A DNA stretch of 64,000 bases from Salvator merianae (taxonomy: Eukaryota; Chordata; Lepidosauria; Squamata; Teiidae), in the NCBI GenBank assembly GCA_003586115.2, contig QVOM02000034.1, positions 133,035,598-133,099,597 on the forward strand. The letters run 5' to 3'. The notes beneath the pieces were generated by a model that made no database searches, was not told the origin of the DNA, and saw only the letters and a list, made by a program, of their open reading frames with translations. The stretch's first letter is position 1, and every line of letters starts with the position of its first letter. Positions 47,106-57,720 of the stretch are shown here, piece after piece. The translations under genes were made by a program, and so were the position numbers.

Positions 47106-47149
47106 TAAACCAAATGCCCTTTTGTAAGCCTCCCAGAGGCAAATTCAGG

Positions 47150-47222
47150 TACTATTGGAAACAGAATACTAAATTAAATGGATCTTTGGTCTGATCCAGC
47201 TGGGCTGTTCTATAGTAACCCG
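47150..47222 (+). mobile_element. CR1 3' end remnant
   Basis: GAAACAGAATACTAAATTAA, ATGGATCTTTGGTCTGATCC, AGCTGGGCTGTTCT is the terminal CR1 3' UTR seen also at 20285-20342. Confidence 0.75.
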
Positions 47223-48666
47223 CGAAAGGTCACATTGAGAAGCAGGGACTGACAAGGTAATTTGTTCTTATGTTGCCACAAGCCTTTGTTATTTTCATGT
47301 AAAAAGACCAGTACACAGCTACCCCCTTTGGAATTTGAAGACACAATAGGAGCTGAATCTCTGTGATCTCAAATCCATCTTTAGCCCAGTAAACAGTAGG
47401 CTAGGAGTTAGTCTGTGGCTAATCAAGCATGACAGGCAGAGGGTAATTTCTTTTTCAGAAGAGGTGATGCACATCTCAGCTCAAGCTGCCCTATTGCTTG
47501 ATCCCCTGCAACCCTCTGGATGCTTTGCAGAATTCTGTGTTTTCCTGGCCATTAAGCCATGGCTTTAAGTTGGGTTTTTAGCTTCCCCTGTGGAGCACAG
47601 GAAAGCAATAAACAGAACAACACATAACTTCAGCCAATGTGCTGTAGCTTCCCTTCAATAGGTTTAACCTGGTGTCAGGAATTCCCTTAATAGGTTGGAA
47701 GCGAGATGAGGCATCTCACTGTCTGGCCACTGTTAGTTTTAATTGGTGTGTGGCCAGGCCATTTGTCTTCCTCTGACCACAGGGCATTGTAGTTCAGCAG
47801 CAAGCAAAGGAGTTGTTTCAAGTAAGCACCTATAGGTTCACTTGTGTTTCCTTGGCTACTGCCTACAATATGTCAGAACTGAACCAGGAAGAGGAAAGAG
47901 TTACAGCCAAATTCAGTCTTCATTTCTTACTTACTTTATTGCCTCGAATAAGATTTCAACACAAAATAGGCTGCACTGCTACATAAAGCACCACAGGAAA
48001 ACAAAACAAAAATGCTGTGCTGAAGATTTCTTCAAGGTTTTGATTATAGGCCAGACTCCCACTCTTTAGAAGGCACTTTCGGGGGGGGGGGATGGGGATG
48101 ATATTCATGCAGATATGACACCTTGGAGAAAAACAATAATGAGAAAAGCCAGATCTTTCGATCTAAAAGTTTTAATTTCCTAGAGGTTGTCTAGAAAGCT
48201 AATGGAGCAGATGCTATTAGAAAAGGCAGAAGAATGCTTAGTACACAACTAAGTATGAATTTATAAAACACACTTCCTGAATCAATATGCTCATTGATTC
48301 ACCATAATGTTTTAACTGGTATTTTCCAAGCTTGTGGTAATTTTGGTTATGGAGTCTGCGAGAGAAATAATGAACCTCCCTTACTTGGGTGTTCTGAATA
48401 AGTAACAGTTTTGGATGTATTTCTGTTAGAAGTTCAGAACAGTAACTGTTGCAGGGACACAGGAAATGCATCCCTTTCAGGATAACTCTGTTGCAGCTCT
48501 GCTTCAGAAATAATGGAGTGATCTAGTGATAGCTAATGAAGACATGCAGGGAAGTTGCCCATGTAGGTGGTGTGATAGGCTAACACGAGTTAATAATTTC
48601 CTTCAGGACACTATAAACTTTTTTTACAGCTCTCACCATGGTTTGCATGTAATGATATCTGTCTTA
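47223..48666. other. Unclassified, no gene seen
   Basis: No gene. A G10 run lies at about 48079. Confidence 0.35.
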
Positions 48667-49143
48667 GGCCCTTTCAGCACTTTTAATTTGGAAGAACGAG
48701 CCGCAAAGTCTGCTACTGGGCCTCCAGTAGTGTGGACTAGTGAGGCCCTGCCCCCTGCTGGTACAATCCGTCCACACTGGATGGAACACAATCCCAATAA
48801 GAGAGGTCAAGATTGCAGTTACTGGTAAACTTGTATAAACAGATCTACCAGCAGACCAGTGGGCTCTGGTCTGGACCATGGAGGCATGAAGAAAGCATGC
48901 CTCCATTTTCAGAACTGTTGGGAGACCCATTTTGATGGTGCACCAAAGTGTTTTACTGAAATGAGTTCCCTGGTTCCTAGCTCTGTGGATCCCTTGGAAG
49001 CTGGCCCCAATGTTCAAGTGAGCACTAGGGTGGAGGCTGGTCTGGACCAGCACCGTCATGCACATGGCACTGTTCCAGACCATGTCTTTCTGTGATCTGA
49101 GCCAGCAGGTCAAACCACAGAGAGGTAAGTGCAGAAAGAGTGT
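48667..49143. mobile_element. GGCCCTTTC-ended MITE
   Basis: Left GGCCCTTTCAGCACTTTTA, right about (inverted) CACTCTTTCTGCACTTACC. A shared interior (GATGGTGCACCAAAG; GGATCCCTTGGAAGCTGGCC; CATGCACATGGCACTGTTCC) reappears in the 52560 copy. The 219-codon minus-strand frame across it has no domain and is a by-product of the palindrome. Confidence 0.6.
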
Positions 49144-49350
49144 CAGCTTACCACTGAGAAGAATGTCTTTGCTTCCTTGGATTTTTAAGATGTGGAGTTT
49201 GACAATTTTTTTCTGAAAGACTGTATACCATTGGAAGCCCAAGCAGGGCTTTTCTATTTCATTGCATAATGAAAACATTATTGTAATGAAACCATGCACC
49301 CGGTCAGAATTGGTATAACTCAAGGGCCTGCAATTATCTACAAAAACAAA

Positions 49351-49689
49351 GGTTACATCCAGACATCACTTACATATTCTTCTTCTTTTTTTTAAGGGAA
49401 TTAATAGACCTTTAATGTTAGGGAAAAATGTTAAATTGAAACAAGAATGCTTAATACCACTTAATACCAATACAAGATGTCAATTACAAAATCGGGTTAT
49501 ACTGAAACTGTGCAAACTGACTTCACTTAAAATGAGGCCTTTCTGTACAAATAGTAATTTTCTGATGTGGTCTGTGTTCAAGTCAATATAATAGTTTCAG
49601 TTAAGGGTATGCATATATTTGGTGTTCCAGAATATCCATGCTTTATTCTGGAATATCCAAATATAGCAGAATAAGTACATGATGCAGCC
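49351..49689. mobile_element. MITE with AAA duplication
   Basis: GGTTACATCCAGACATCACT and (inverted) GGCTGCATCATGTACTTAT, flanked by AAA (49348-49350, 49690-49692). It contains the GGAATATCC / CCAGAATATCC palindromes also seen at 45590 and 61340. Low-complexity flanks make the duplication weak evidence. Confidence 0.55.
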
Positions 49690-49692
49690 AAA

Positions 49693-50584
49693 GTCTATCT
49701 CAGTATCCTTTTTGTAGCTGTTCTCTGCTTGGCAATTAATTTCAGAAACACTGCTTTCATGGAGTCCTTCTGCCAACACACTGCTACTGATGCCTGTCGG
49801 ATTAATTTCCCATCACATTTATCATGGGTGTAGCATCAGTAAAGAGGAGGAAGGTTCCATCATGTACCTTTTTAGCAGTGATTCAGCTGAGGTTGAGTTA
49901 GGAGGCAGGCAAGACGATGGCCTATGTAATTACATTTAATTAAATATTCTGTAACCCAAATTATTTAATTACTGGGGCTTCCCACAGTAGCTGAACTGAC
50001 TTAATGAGGAAACTTATAAAACTTAAAAGGAGACAGACTGTGTCACAAATTCTGAATGAAGGAAAGAGAAATAGCCAGCCTTGAATTTGCTCCAATGATG
50101 AAAATGCAAAGAGAGTGTGAGGCAGAAATTGGAATGCAACTTTGTGGATAGACATTACCCATACTTTAGTTTTTGGAAGGCACCCAGTTTCCTTTCAGGT
50201 GCTTGAAAAGGTAGAAGTGTGTATGAGTGTATTGCGATTTTCTGTAGTGGTGACTTAAACCAACAGCACTGGAAGTGATTTCTTAGTCATGCTTTGACTG
50301 CAAGAACAGTCTGATTTTTATTTATTTATTTACTAGCGTCTTTACAGTTTCAGGTTGAGTGCTGTGAGGTCCTAGAAAATGATCAGAATTAAATTAGTAA
50401 GTATGCGGTGCCGAGAAGGAATAAGTTAAGTCCCAGAAGGGAATGTCAAATGGCTCAGAGGATAATGATAGGCCAAAGGAAGAAAAAACTGAAGTCCCAA
50501 AACACAAAGGAAGAAGAGTTGAACTCAAGGGCTTCCCTGATAAAAACAAGTTGCTCAAGAGTAACTTTAAAAGCTGTGGTAATG
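49693..50584. other. Unclassified, no gene seen
   Basis: No gene or named repeat. A TATTTATTTATT run lies near 50318. Confidence 0.35.
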
Positions 50585-50745
50585 CAACCAGCCTGGAAAG
50601 CAGAGGGTTGCCATCCTGGTCTTCCCCAGAAGAAGGCAATGGCAAACCACTTCTGTATCCCTGCCAAGAAAACTGCATAGAAATGCTCATGGAGGCACCC
50701 ATGCAGTTGGCCATAACTCGATGCTACCAAATAACAACTTTAAAG
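50585..50745 (+). mobile_element. SINE-like interspersed repeat fragment
   Basis: CCAGAAGAAGGCAATGGCAA, ACCACTTCTGTATCCCTGCC, AAGAAAACTGCATAGAAATG, then TTGGCCATAACTCGATG. This word series occurs in amniote short repeats (GAAGGCAATGGCAAACCACC..). I cannot name the family with certainty. Confidence 0.5.
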
Positions 50746-52559
50746 GCTAGTGGTATGCAGAGTCTCATAACAGGAACTGGCTGAAATAGGGTCACTTGAT
50801 AAAACATTCAGCCTGGGGGAGCTGGAACTGTAGTTTAGGTGGCATCCTTAAAACAAAGAGTTAAATCTGCCAGAGTTGATGGTGACACAGCAGGTGTTGA
50901 AGTCTGACCACTTCACCTAAATAACCTCTCCCAAAGTTTCAGGAAAATGCTCTTCCTCTGCTGTGAAGTCAAGAGAACATTGAACTCTATTTTTTCATGG
51001 ATGTGAAGTTTTTAGGAAATATGGATGAAGATTTTGGATCACTACTAGAGATTACACAGTTTGAGAAAACAATGTCAATGAATAGAGTCAGGCAATGTGA
51101 AGACACAACTCTAAATAGTGTATAAGACAAAGTGCAACTGTATAAAAACATCTTCTTGGAATCAGAAAATTAAAAAGACAGAATATTCAGTGCAATTCTA
51201 GCACTGAATCATTTAGCTTATGCATTTTGCACCGTAGAAGGAATTAAATTCTTCTGAGAAGAGGATCAATGCTTCACCAAGCCTGTACGTTCTTCTTGTC
51301 ATGCTCATTGTGACAATCAGGATCTTAATGATTTTGGCCAATATAATTGATTGACCTAGTCCAACTAAAGTTAGTTCTTAAGTTAGATTGAAATCAATAT
51401 GACAAGTTACTTCTACCTAAATTTAGTTGTAGATACATTCCACCAGGAATTGTCTTTCGTAAAGTGTTTTGTTTAGTTAGAAATCATTACTGAATTGTTC
51501 TGATATGTTTTTTTTTAAAAAAAATAGTCATATATTCTTTCACTATGTTTTATACACATGTGGTTTGAATAATGCACTCTTTGAAGCGCTTATATTTTTG
51601 CTTGCTTTTTTCATGCATATGATAGAGGTGACTAACATGGTAGTTCTCCAGTTGCTGATGAGCTAGAGTTCTCATTATTCATTGTTGTTGACCATGGCGG
51701 CTGAAGCTGATGTGAATTGTAGGGTTTGTATTATTTTCTTTATTAAAGTTTTCATAAGACATTAAAAGACAACAATAAATCCAAAGGTAAATAGGGGGAG
51801 GAAGAAAAATACAAATACAAAAGAAATACAAAGTAGAGAATTAGAATTACAACACAAATCCAGTCTGTTTTTTTTAACTAAGTTGCTATTTTACAAACAT
51901 ATACTTATATACATATTTCCACACATATGTATTATTTACTTTCATTAACTTATTGCAAGAGTAATGAGAATATATTGGGGAAGGTAAAAGGCAAATATCT
52001 GTTATATGTAAATAGTTAATTAGCTCTGTCCGTCTATCGTGAAAGGAATATTTTAATTTTGTTCCAGTCATACTTTGAGATTGGTATGAAATTAAATCAA
52101 ATAATGCATATTCTCCTAACTTAGTATATGGGAATTGTAGCTTAACCACATCTGTTATCCACCTTGGTTATCCACAAAGGTAAAAGTACTGTTGCAACTT
52201 GGCATTTCATCAATTTCATTAAAGCCTGAGGATAACTGTTTTAAAGTATTAAGACATAGAAGAATGCCTTGATGCGTATTCGGTGCAGGATCTAACAAGT
52301 CAGAAAATGCAAGTGACCAAAGCCTTCAGAGTACTGGTTCACCACACTGGGGAGAAGAGGACTCAGGCCTGCACATCTTACATGTGAGTAAACAGCCATG
52401 AACACAATGGGAACTTATTTCCACCTAAGCAACGATAAGGTTGTACTGTACATGAAAGTCACATTCTGTAAGGTTACCATGAATATTATACTACCACATG
52501 AGAAGGATGTATCATGCTAGAATACTAGCAGGCAAGAAGCTTCTGAAGAAGGCAGGCCT
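50746..52559. other. Unclassified, no gene seen
   Basis: No gene. The A-rich stretch at 51735-51860 (TTTATTAAAG...ACAAATACAAAAGAAATACA) may be an antisense LINE 3' end, but this is unproven. Confidence 0.3.
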
Positions 52560-52815
52560 CTGTGTTCTGGACTACTGAGGAACCCTTTTTGACGGTGCAC
52601 CAAAGCATACTGCCAAATTGGGTTTCCCAGGGACCCCAAGGGTAGGAACTTTCATTCCTAGCCCTTTGGAACCCTTGCCCCTTGGGGGCTATTCTTGACC
52701 ACTGCTGTCATGCAAATGGCACTGTCCCACACCTTGCCACGCTCTGAATCAGTGGGCATCACTAGTTCAGGCCCATTGATTCGGATCATGATGAGGCAAT
52801 GCAGAAAGACTCTTA
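52560..52815. mobile_element. GGCCCTTTC-type MITE fragment
   Basis: GACGGTGCACCAAAGCATAC, then CATTCCTAGCCCTTTGGAAC, CCTTGGGGGC, CATGCAAATGGCACTGTCCC and a right end AATGCAGAAAGACTCTTA align with 48930-49143. The left terminus is lost. Confidence 0.6.
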
Positions 52816-54074
52816 AGTCTATAGTGTGAAAGTGACCAGCTGACTTTAAAAGTCAATGGAGTCACCTTAGGATATATAAAACTTTTCTCCCAAGACTGTT
52901 GCACTGAGCAGGACAGCCTACCATCCTGCTGGCCACTGATGAGGACTCCTTTCTCCGGCCTATTTGACAGCTACTTTCCTCTGTCAAACTAAGGTCTGAG
53001 ACCAAGTAAATATTTTCCTTTAGGCTTTTGGATTTTCCCTGAGTTGTGACCTTTGTGCAGAATGTCTGTGAATGAAAGCCCGGTTTACTGCAAGTCCAGG
53101 AGGGTGCCTCTTGTGCATACCAGAAGCCATGTGTTACTCACCACATTTCTATACCTTTAACCAAGACTGGGGAAAACCTCCACAACCTGAACCTTGTATT
53201 TACCTGTGTGGTTTTGAGTTGTGGCAGCTCCCACAAGGAATGAGAATGGGAGGCAGTGACTGACAAAAGTGCTGTTACTTGCAGCAAACCAGGTGCAGAC
53301 ATGCTGTGAATGGAAGCTCTTGTCTCAGTTTGTCTGTTCTTGAAGAAGCAGATGAGTTAAAGGGAATTGTTTCTCTTTTTTTTGTCCTGGTTTTTCTGGG
53401 ATATGTATCTTACTACATCTTTGATTCAGAAAAAATGCACTGAACTAGTATTTCTCTTCATATTTTAATTAACCTAAGTGTGAAAATTACTAGATGTGTA
53501 TCCTCCTGGCAAAATGTTGTTATCAGCTCTGCAAGTATGCACTTCATTCCTACAGTTCCATAATAGATCTGACAGTCTTGTGGATAGTTAGAATATCAGC
53601 TGGCTGTGGCCAGGCTGTTATAATGTCTAAAAGATTTTTAAAACTCTTGTCATTTGCAGTATGAATCAACTCACAACCACAGGAGAGTTAACTAAGAGCT
53701 TCTTGTTTGACACACGTAATGGGCCATATCTACTTGGCTTTGAATCAGCTTAATATGTTTCATAATTTGTGAGAAGGATGAATAATTAGCATAGCTTGAT
53801 AATATGTTCCAGATAGTTATAAGTCACACAGTTGTAAACAACAGCTTGGACTTCAGTTTAATCTATGATTATCAAGCAAACCTTTATTAATTGTATTTTC
53901 CCTCCAAAATCTTTTCTAAATGGAATTTAATATTGTTTGTTTGGAGACCATGATGCGATATCTAGCTGAAGATTTCAATTTCTCATTTCAAAACTATGTT
54001 CCTGTCTTCTATGTATACTACACTCCATTATTACACTTGACAGCATTTTACATTGCCAGTTCAATAACAATGAA
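52816..54074. other. Unclassified, no gene seen
   Basis: No gene or named repeat. Confidence 0.35.
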
Positions 54075-54082
54075 GCAAAAAG

Positions 54083-54453
54083 TAGAGGCCTTCACATAGC
54101 TCTGTTCAAATTTAACTGAACCATGTGGCGTTCTGTTTGAACTTGAATTGGGTTGAACAAACTCAACCTGGTTCAGTTTGAACCTTGACAAATTTGAACT
54201 CTTCCATTTTTTCAAAAAAAGCATTGAAAATGTCTTTTAAAAGCCTTTTTTTACGGGGCAATTGTGGCGGAACATGAACTAGTTTAATTCAAACCAGACG
54301 GTTCGACCAGTTTGAATTAACCCTTCCTGATTTAGTCAAAGTTTAAACCGGCACTCTCAAATGGAATGGTGGTTCAGATTCAAGTTTGAACAAGTTAAAC
54401 TGCCTAGTTCAACTCAAACTGGTTTAAAAATGAACCAGTTTGGCTCATCTCTA
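54083..54453. mobile_element. GAAC-rich hAT MITE, 371 bp
   Basis: A perfect 8-bp duplication GCAAAAAG (54075-54082, 54454-54461) encloses TAGAGGCCTTCACATAGCTC and (inverted) TAGAGATGAGCCAAACTGGT. The interior is packed with GTTCAAA/TTTGAAC words and ACCAGTTTGAA palindromes, as in 42852-43088. No coding capacity. Confidence 0.85.
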
Positions 54454-54582
54454 GCAAAAAGTGAAGGTCTAATTTTGTGCCAGGTGTGTTGAAAAGAGCT
54501 ATAAAACATACGTTACACGTTAAAATGCTAAAAACTAACTAAAGAGAGTAAAGGGTACAGATTAAACATGCCTCAAATGAAT

Positions 54583-54771
54583 CAGTGGTGGCCGCTGGCT
54601 TTAGGCCCGGGTGTTCGTGCCCCATGGAAAGCGCACCATGGCTGTTTGCGGGGACTCTGGGCCTCCGTACTGCTGCAGCAGTACGGAGGCCTGGAGGCCC
54701 TGCAAACAACCATGGTGCACTTTGTGCAGGACGCGAACACCCAGACTTAAAGCCAACGGCCGCCGCTGCTG
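54583..54771. mobile_element. GC-rich palindromic hAT MITE, copy 4
   Basis: CAGTGGTGGCCGCTGGCTTT and (inverted) CAGCAGCGGCGGCCGTTGGC, with centre TACTGCTGCAGCAGTA. Flanks AAATGAAT / AAATGTAG match at 5 of 8. It groups with copy 1 (GGCTTTAAGCCCGGGTGTTC) rather than with copies 2-3 (GCCTTTAAGAGCGGGTGTTC). Confidence 0.8.
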
Positions 54772-54779
54772 AAATGTAG

Positions 54780-55410
54780 AAATTCCCCATTCAAAGATGT
54801 CACACCTGGAAGTGAAATCTCTCTGTCCTGCTCCAGCATCCTTGCTATAACTACAGCTACGATTACCTGTTTGAGGGCTAATCTTTAGTTTAGCATTAAA
54901 AAATTTGTCTACTTATGTATTTCTAAAAAAGGACTACATAAAATGTCTATTTGCTCGTTTATATGATATGCATGCCCACAGGTTTAGAAATAATTTCTGT
55001 ATTTTAAATAGAAATGTAGAATATCTCACCAAAGTGGAAATAACTGCATGGCCAAGTGACCAGTCCTGCTCAATCTTATATCAGTCTCTGTTGGCAGACA
55101 TATTCAAGGCTTTTGATCTCAGTGCCTAAGTTCTTTTATTGTTAAAACAGACTTGGACTGAACTGATCTTTAGATATACACTTAGTGAGTAGAGAACTGT
55201 CCTCTGTTAAGGAGGTTGTATTACTACCCCAGGAGCATATTGCAAATGTTCCCCTCTTAGTGCATGCCAAAGCTTTCTTCCATTTCTTTGTTCATGATGA
55301 ACATAGTCCATCACCATGACATGTTTCCTAAGAGCCATCCTTTGACAGATCTCTGTGTGCTTTTCTGCACTGAAGGCAGAAAGGGGAGGAGAACCCTTAG
55401 CAGCAGCCTA
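54780..55410. other. Unclassified, no gene seen
   Basis: No gene or named repeat. Confidence 0.35.
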
Positions 55411-55864
55411 GGCCAGCTCCAGATGCTGGCCAAATATACTGCCAGCAGGTGATATTCTGGAGAAAAGCCCCTCCAGAATGATCACCTGTTGACTATACAG
55501 TGTGGGGGACTGCACTGTCTGTGTGCTTTATGGTGGTGCACACATCCAGGTATTTCACTGGTATGAAATATCCGGAGGTGTGTGATCATGACCACCATGC
55601 ACACATGGCTAACTTTGTGCACCTGAGCATGTGCAGTGGACACACACATCTGCTTATCAAAATATCCAAATGTGTGCAACACCAACATTGCACATGCATG
55701 ACTGCCTTTTTGATCCCAAATGCATGCATGATACCCAGAAGAATGATGGCAGCTCTGTCTACAAGGTAAGTGACAGTCCTATTTTGGGAAAATCCAACAC
55801 CAGTCAGGTTTTCCTGAAATAGGATATCATGCATTTGGGGGGGAGATATAGCAGAGCTATGATG

Positions 55865-57631
55865 TAGGGGTGTGCACGAAGCTTCGTGGCATTCGATTTT
55901 CGATCGAATTTCGTGATTCCGTGCCCTTCGCATCGAATGCGAAGGGCACCAAAAATCACGAATGCGAATTGCGAAGGTCCCTCAATTTTTCGAAGTATTT
56001 CGGGACCTTCGCAATTTGCCAAAGTCTCACCTCTCCAAAGTCTCAAAGCCTCACTGACTCACCCCCCCTAGGCTGTCAGCGCGAGCGCTGACAGCCTAGG
56101 GTGAATGAGGCAGCCAGCAGACATCGGAAGCAGATAAATCAAGGCGAACGGAAGACCTTTTCGCCTTGATTTCTCTGCTTCAGATGGCGCTCGCCTCTCT
56201 CTCATCCCCCCCCCCCAGTCTGTCATCAGACTGACAGACTGCGGCGGGAGTGAGAGAGCGCGCTGCGCCATCGGAAGCAGATAAATCAAGGCGAACGGAA
56301 GACCTTTTCGCCTTGATTTCTCTGCTTCAGATGGCGCTCGCCTCTCTCTCACCCCCCCCCCCAGTCTGTCATCAGACTGACAGACTGCGGCGGGAGTGAG
56401 AGAGCGCGCTGCGCCATCGGAAGCAGATAAATCAAGGCGAACGGAAGACCTTTTCGCCTTGATTTCTCTGCTTCAGATGGCGCTCGCCTCTCTCTCCCCC
56501 CCCCCCCCAGTCTGTCATCAGACTGACAGACTGCGGCGGGAGTGAGAGAGCGCGCTGCGCCATCGGAAGCAGATAAATCAAGGCGAACGGAAGACCTTTT
56601 CGCCTTGATTTCTCTGCTTCAGATGGCGCTCGCCTCTCTCTCCCCCCCCCCCCCAGTCTGTCATCAGACTGACAGACTGCGGCGGGAGTGAGAGAGCGCG
56701 CTGCGCCATCGGAAGCAGATAAATCAAGGCGAACGGAAGACCTTTTCGCCTTGATTTCTCTGCTTCAGATGGCGCTCGCCTCTCTCTCCCCCCCCCCCCC
56801 AGTCTGTCATCAGACTGACAGACTGCGGCGGGAGTGAGAGAGCGCGCTGCGCCATCGGAAGCAGATAAATCAAGGCGAACGGAAGACCTTTTCGCCTTGA
56901 TTTCTCTGCTTCAGATGGCGCTCGCCTCTCTCTCCCCCCCCCCCCCAGTCTGTCATCAGACTGACAGACTGCGGCGGGAGTGAGAGAGCGCGCTGCGCCA
57001 TCGGAAGCAGATAAATCAAGGCGAACGGAAGACCTTTTCGCCTTGATTTCTCTGCTTCAGATGGCGCTCGCCTCTCTCTCCCCCCCCCCCCCAGTCTGTC
57101 ATCAGACTGACAGACTGCGGCGGGAGTGAGAGAGCGCGCTGCGCCATCGGAAGCAGATAAATCAAGGCGAACGGAAGACCTTTTCGCCTTGATTTCTCTG
57201 CTTCAGATGGCGCTCGCCTCTCTCTCATCCCCCCCCCCCCAGTCTGTCATCAGACTGACAGACTGCGGCGGGAGTGAGAGAGCGCGCTGCGCCATCGGAA
57301 GCAGATAAATCAAGGCGAACGGAAGACCTTTTCGCCTTGATTTCTCTGCTTCAGATGGCGCTCGCCTCTCTCTCATCCCCCCCCCAGTCTGTCATCAGAC
57401 TGACAGACTGGGGGGGGGAATGAGAGAGAGGCGAGCGCCATCCGAAGCAGAGAAATTAAGGCAAAGGTTTTCCCTTCGCCTTGATTTATCTGCTTCCGTT
57501 CGCGGCGAAGATTTTCGCCGCGAAAACGAAGGGCTTCATTTTCGTGCGTATTTTTTCGTACGAAAACGAAGCCTAGGAGCTTCGCAGTCCTGCGAAGCGA
57601 AAAGGGAAAAGTGCCTTCGTGCACATCCCTA
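55865..57631. mobile_element. hAT-type element carrying a palindromic tandem array, copy 2
   Basis: A 1767-bp element with a perfect 8-bp duplication CTATGATG (55857-55864, 57632-57639). Termini TAGGGGTGTGCACGAAG and (inverted) TAGGGATGTGCACGAAG are the same as in copy 1. The left subterminal hairpins are nearly identical to copy 1, but it lacks about 100 bp of the left inner region. The right subterminal part has additional GTGCGTATTTTTTCGTACGA sequence. It has no transposase. The array occupies 56104-57450. Confidence 0.93.
56104..57450. repeat. Internal minisatellite, period 146-148 bp, about 9 units
   Basis: The junction TGGCGCTCGCCTCTCTC falls at 56191, 56338, 56484, 56630, 56776, 56922, 57068, 57214 and 57362 (spacings 147, 146 six times, 148). 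Units carry AGTCTGTCATCAGACTGACA plus GACT, and the stem pair GCGCCATCGGAAGCAG / CTGCTTCAGATGGCGC around CGGAAGACCTT. Internal units look almost identical except for C-run length. The final half-unit is a near-perfect palindrome with GGGGGGGGGAATGAGAGAG. Confidence 0.95.
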
Positions 57632-57720
57632 CTATGATGAGGTTGCCACAGATACATGTGGCAATCTCACCATAGAGACACCATATAATGACAATATATT
57701 CCCCCCATCTGGATGGGCTC

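Larger units (their letters stand above)
55411..57720. mobile_element. MITE split by the array-bearing hAT element
   Basis: The left part (55411-55864) and right part (57640-57720) belong to one element, which recurs in opposite orientation at 60828-61434. They share CCCCTCCAGAATGATCACCT, TGTGATCATGACCACCATGC, ATGATGGCAGCTCTGTC and CCTATTTTGGGAAAA. The ends are about GGCCAGCTCCAGATG and (inverted) GAGCCCATCCAGATG, with flanks CTA/TTA. Confidence 0.6.

Noticed and set aside
48664..49323. A 219-codon minus-strand frame, the longest in the window
   Set aside because: It runs across a palindromic MITE and its flank, has no recognisable domain, and owes its length to the repeat's composition.
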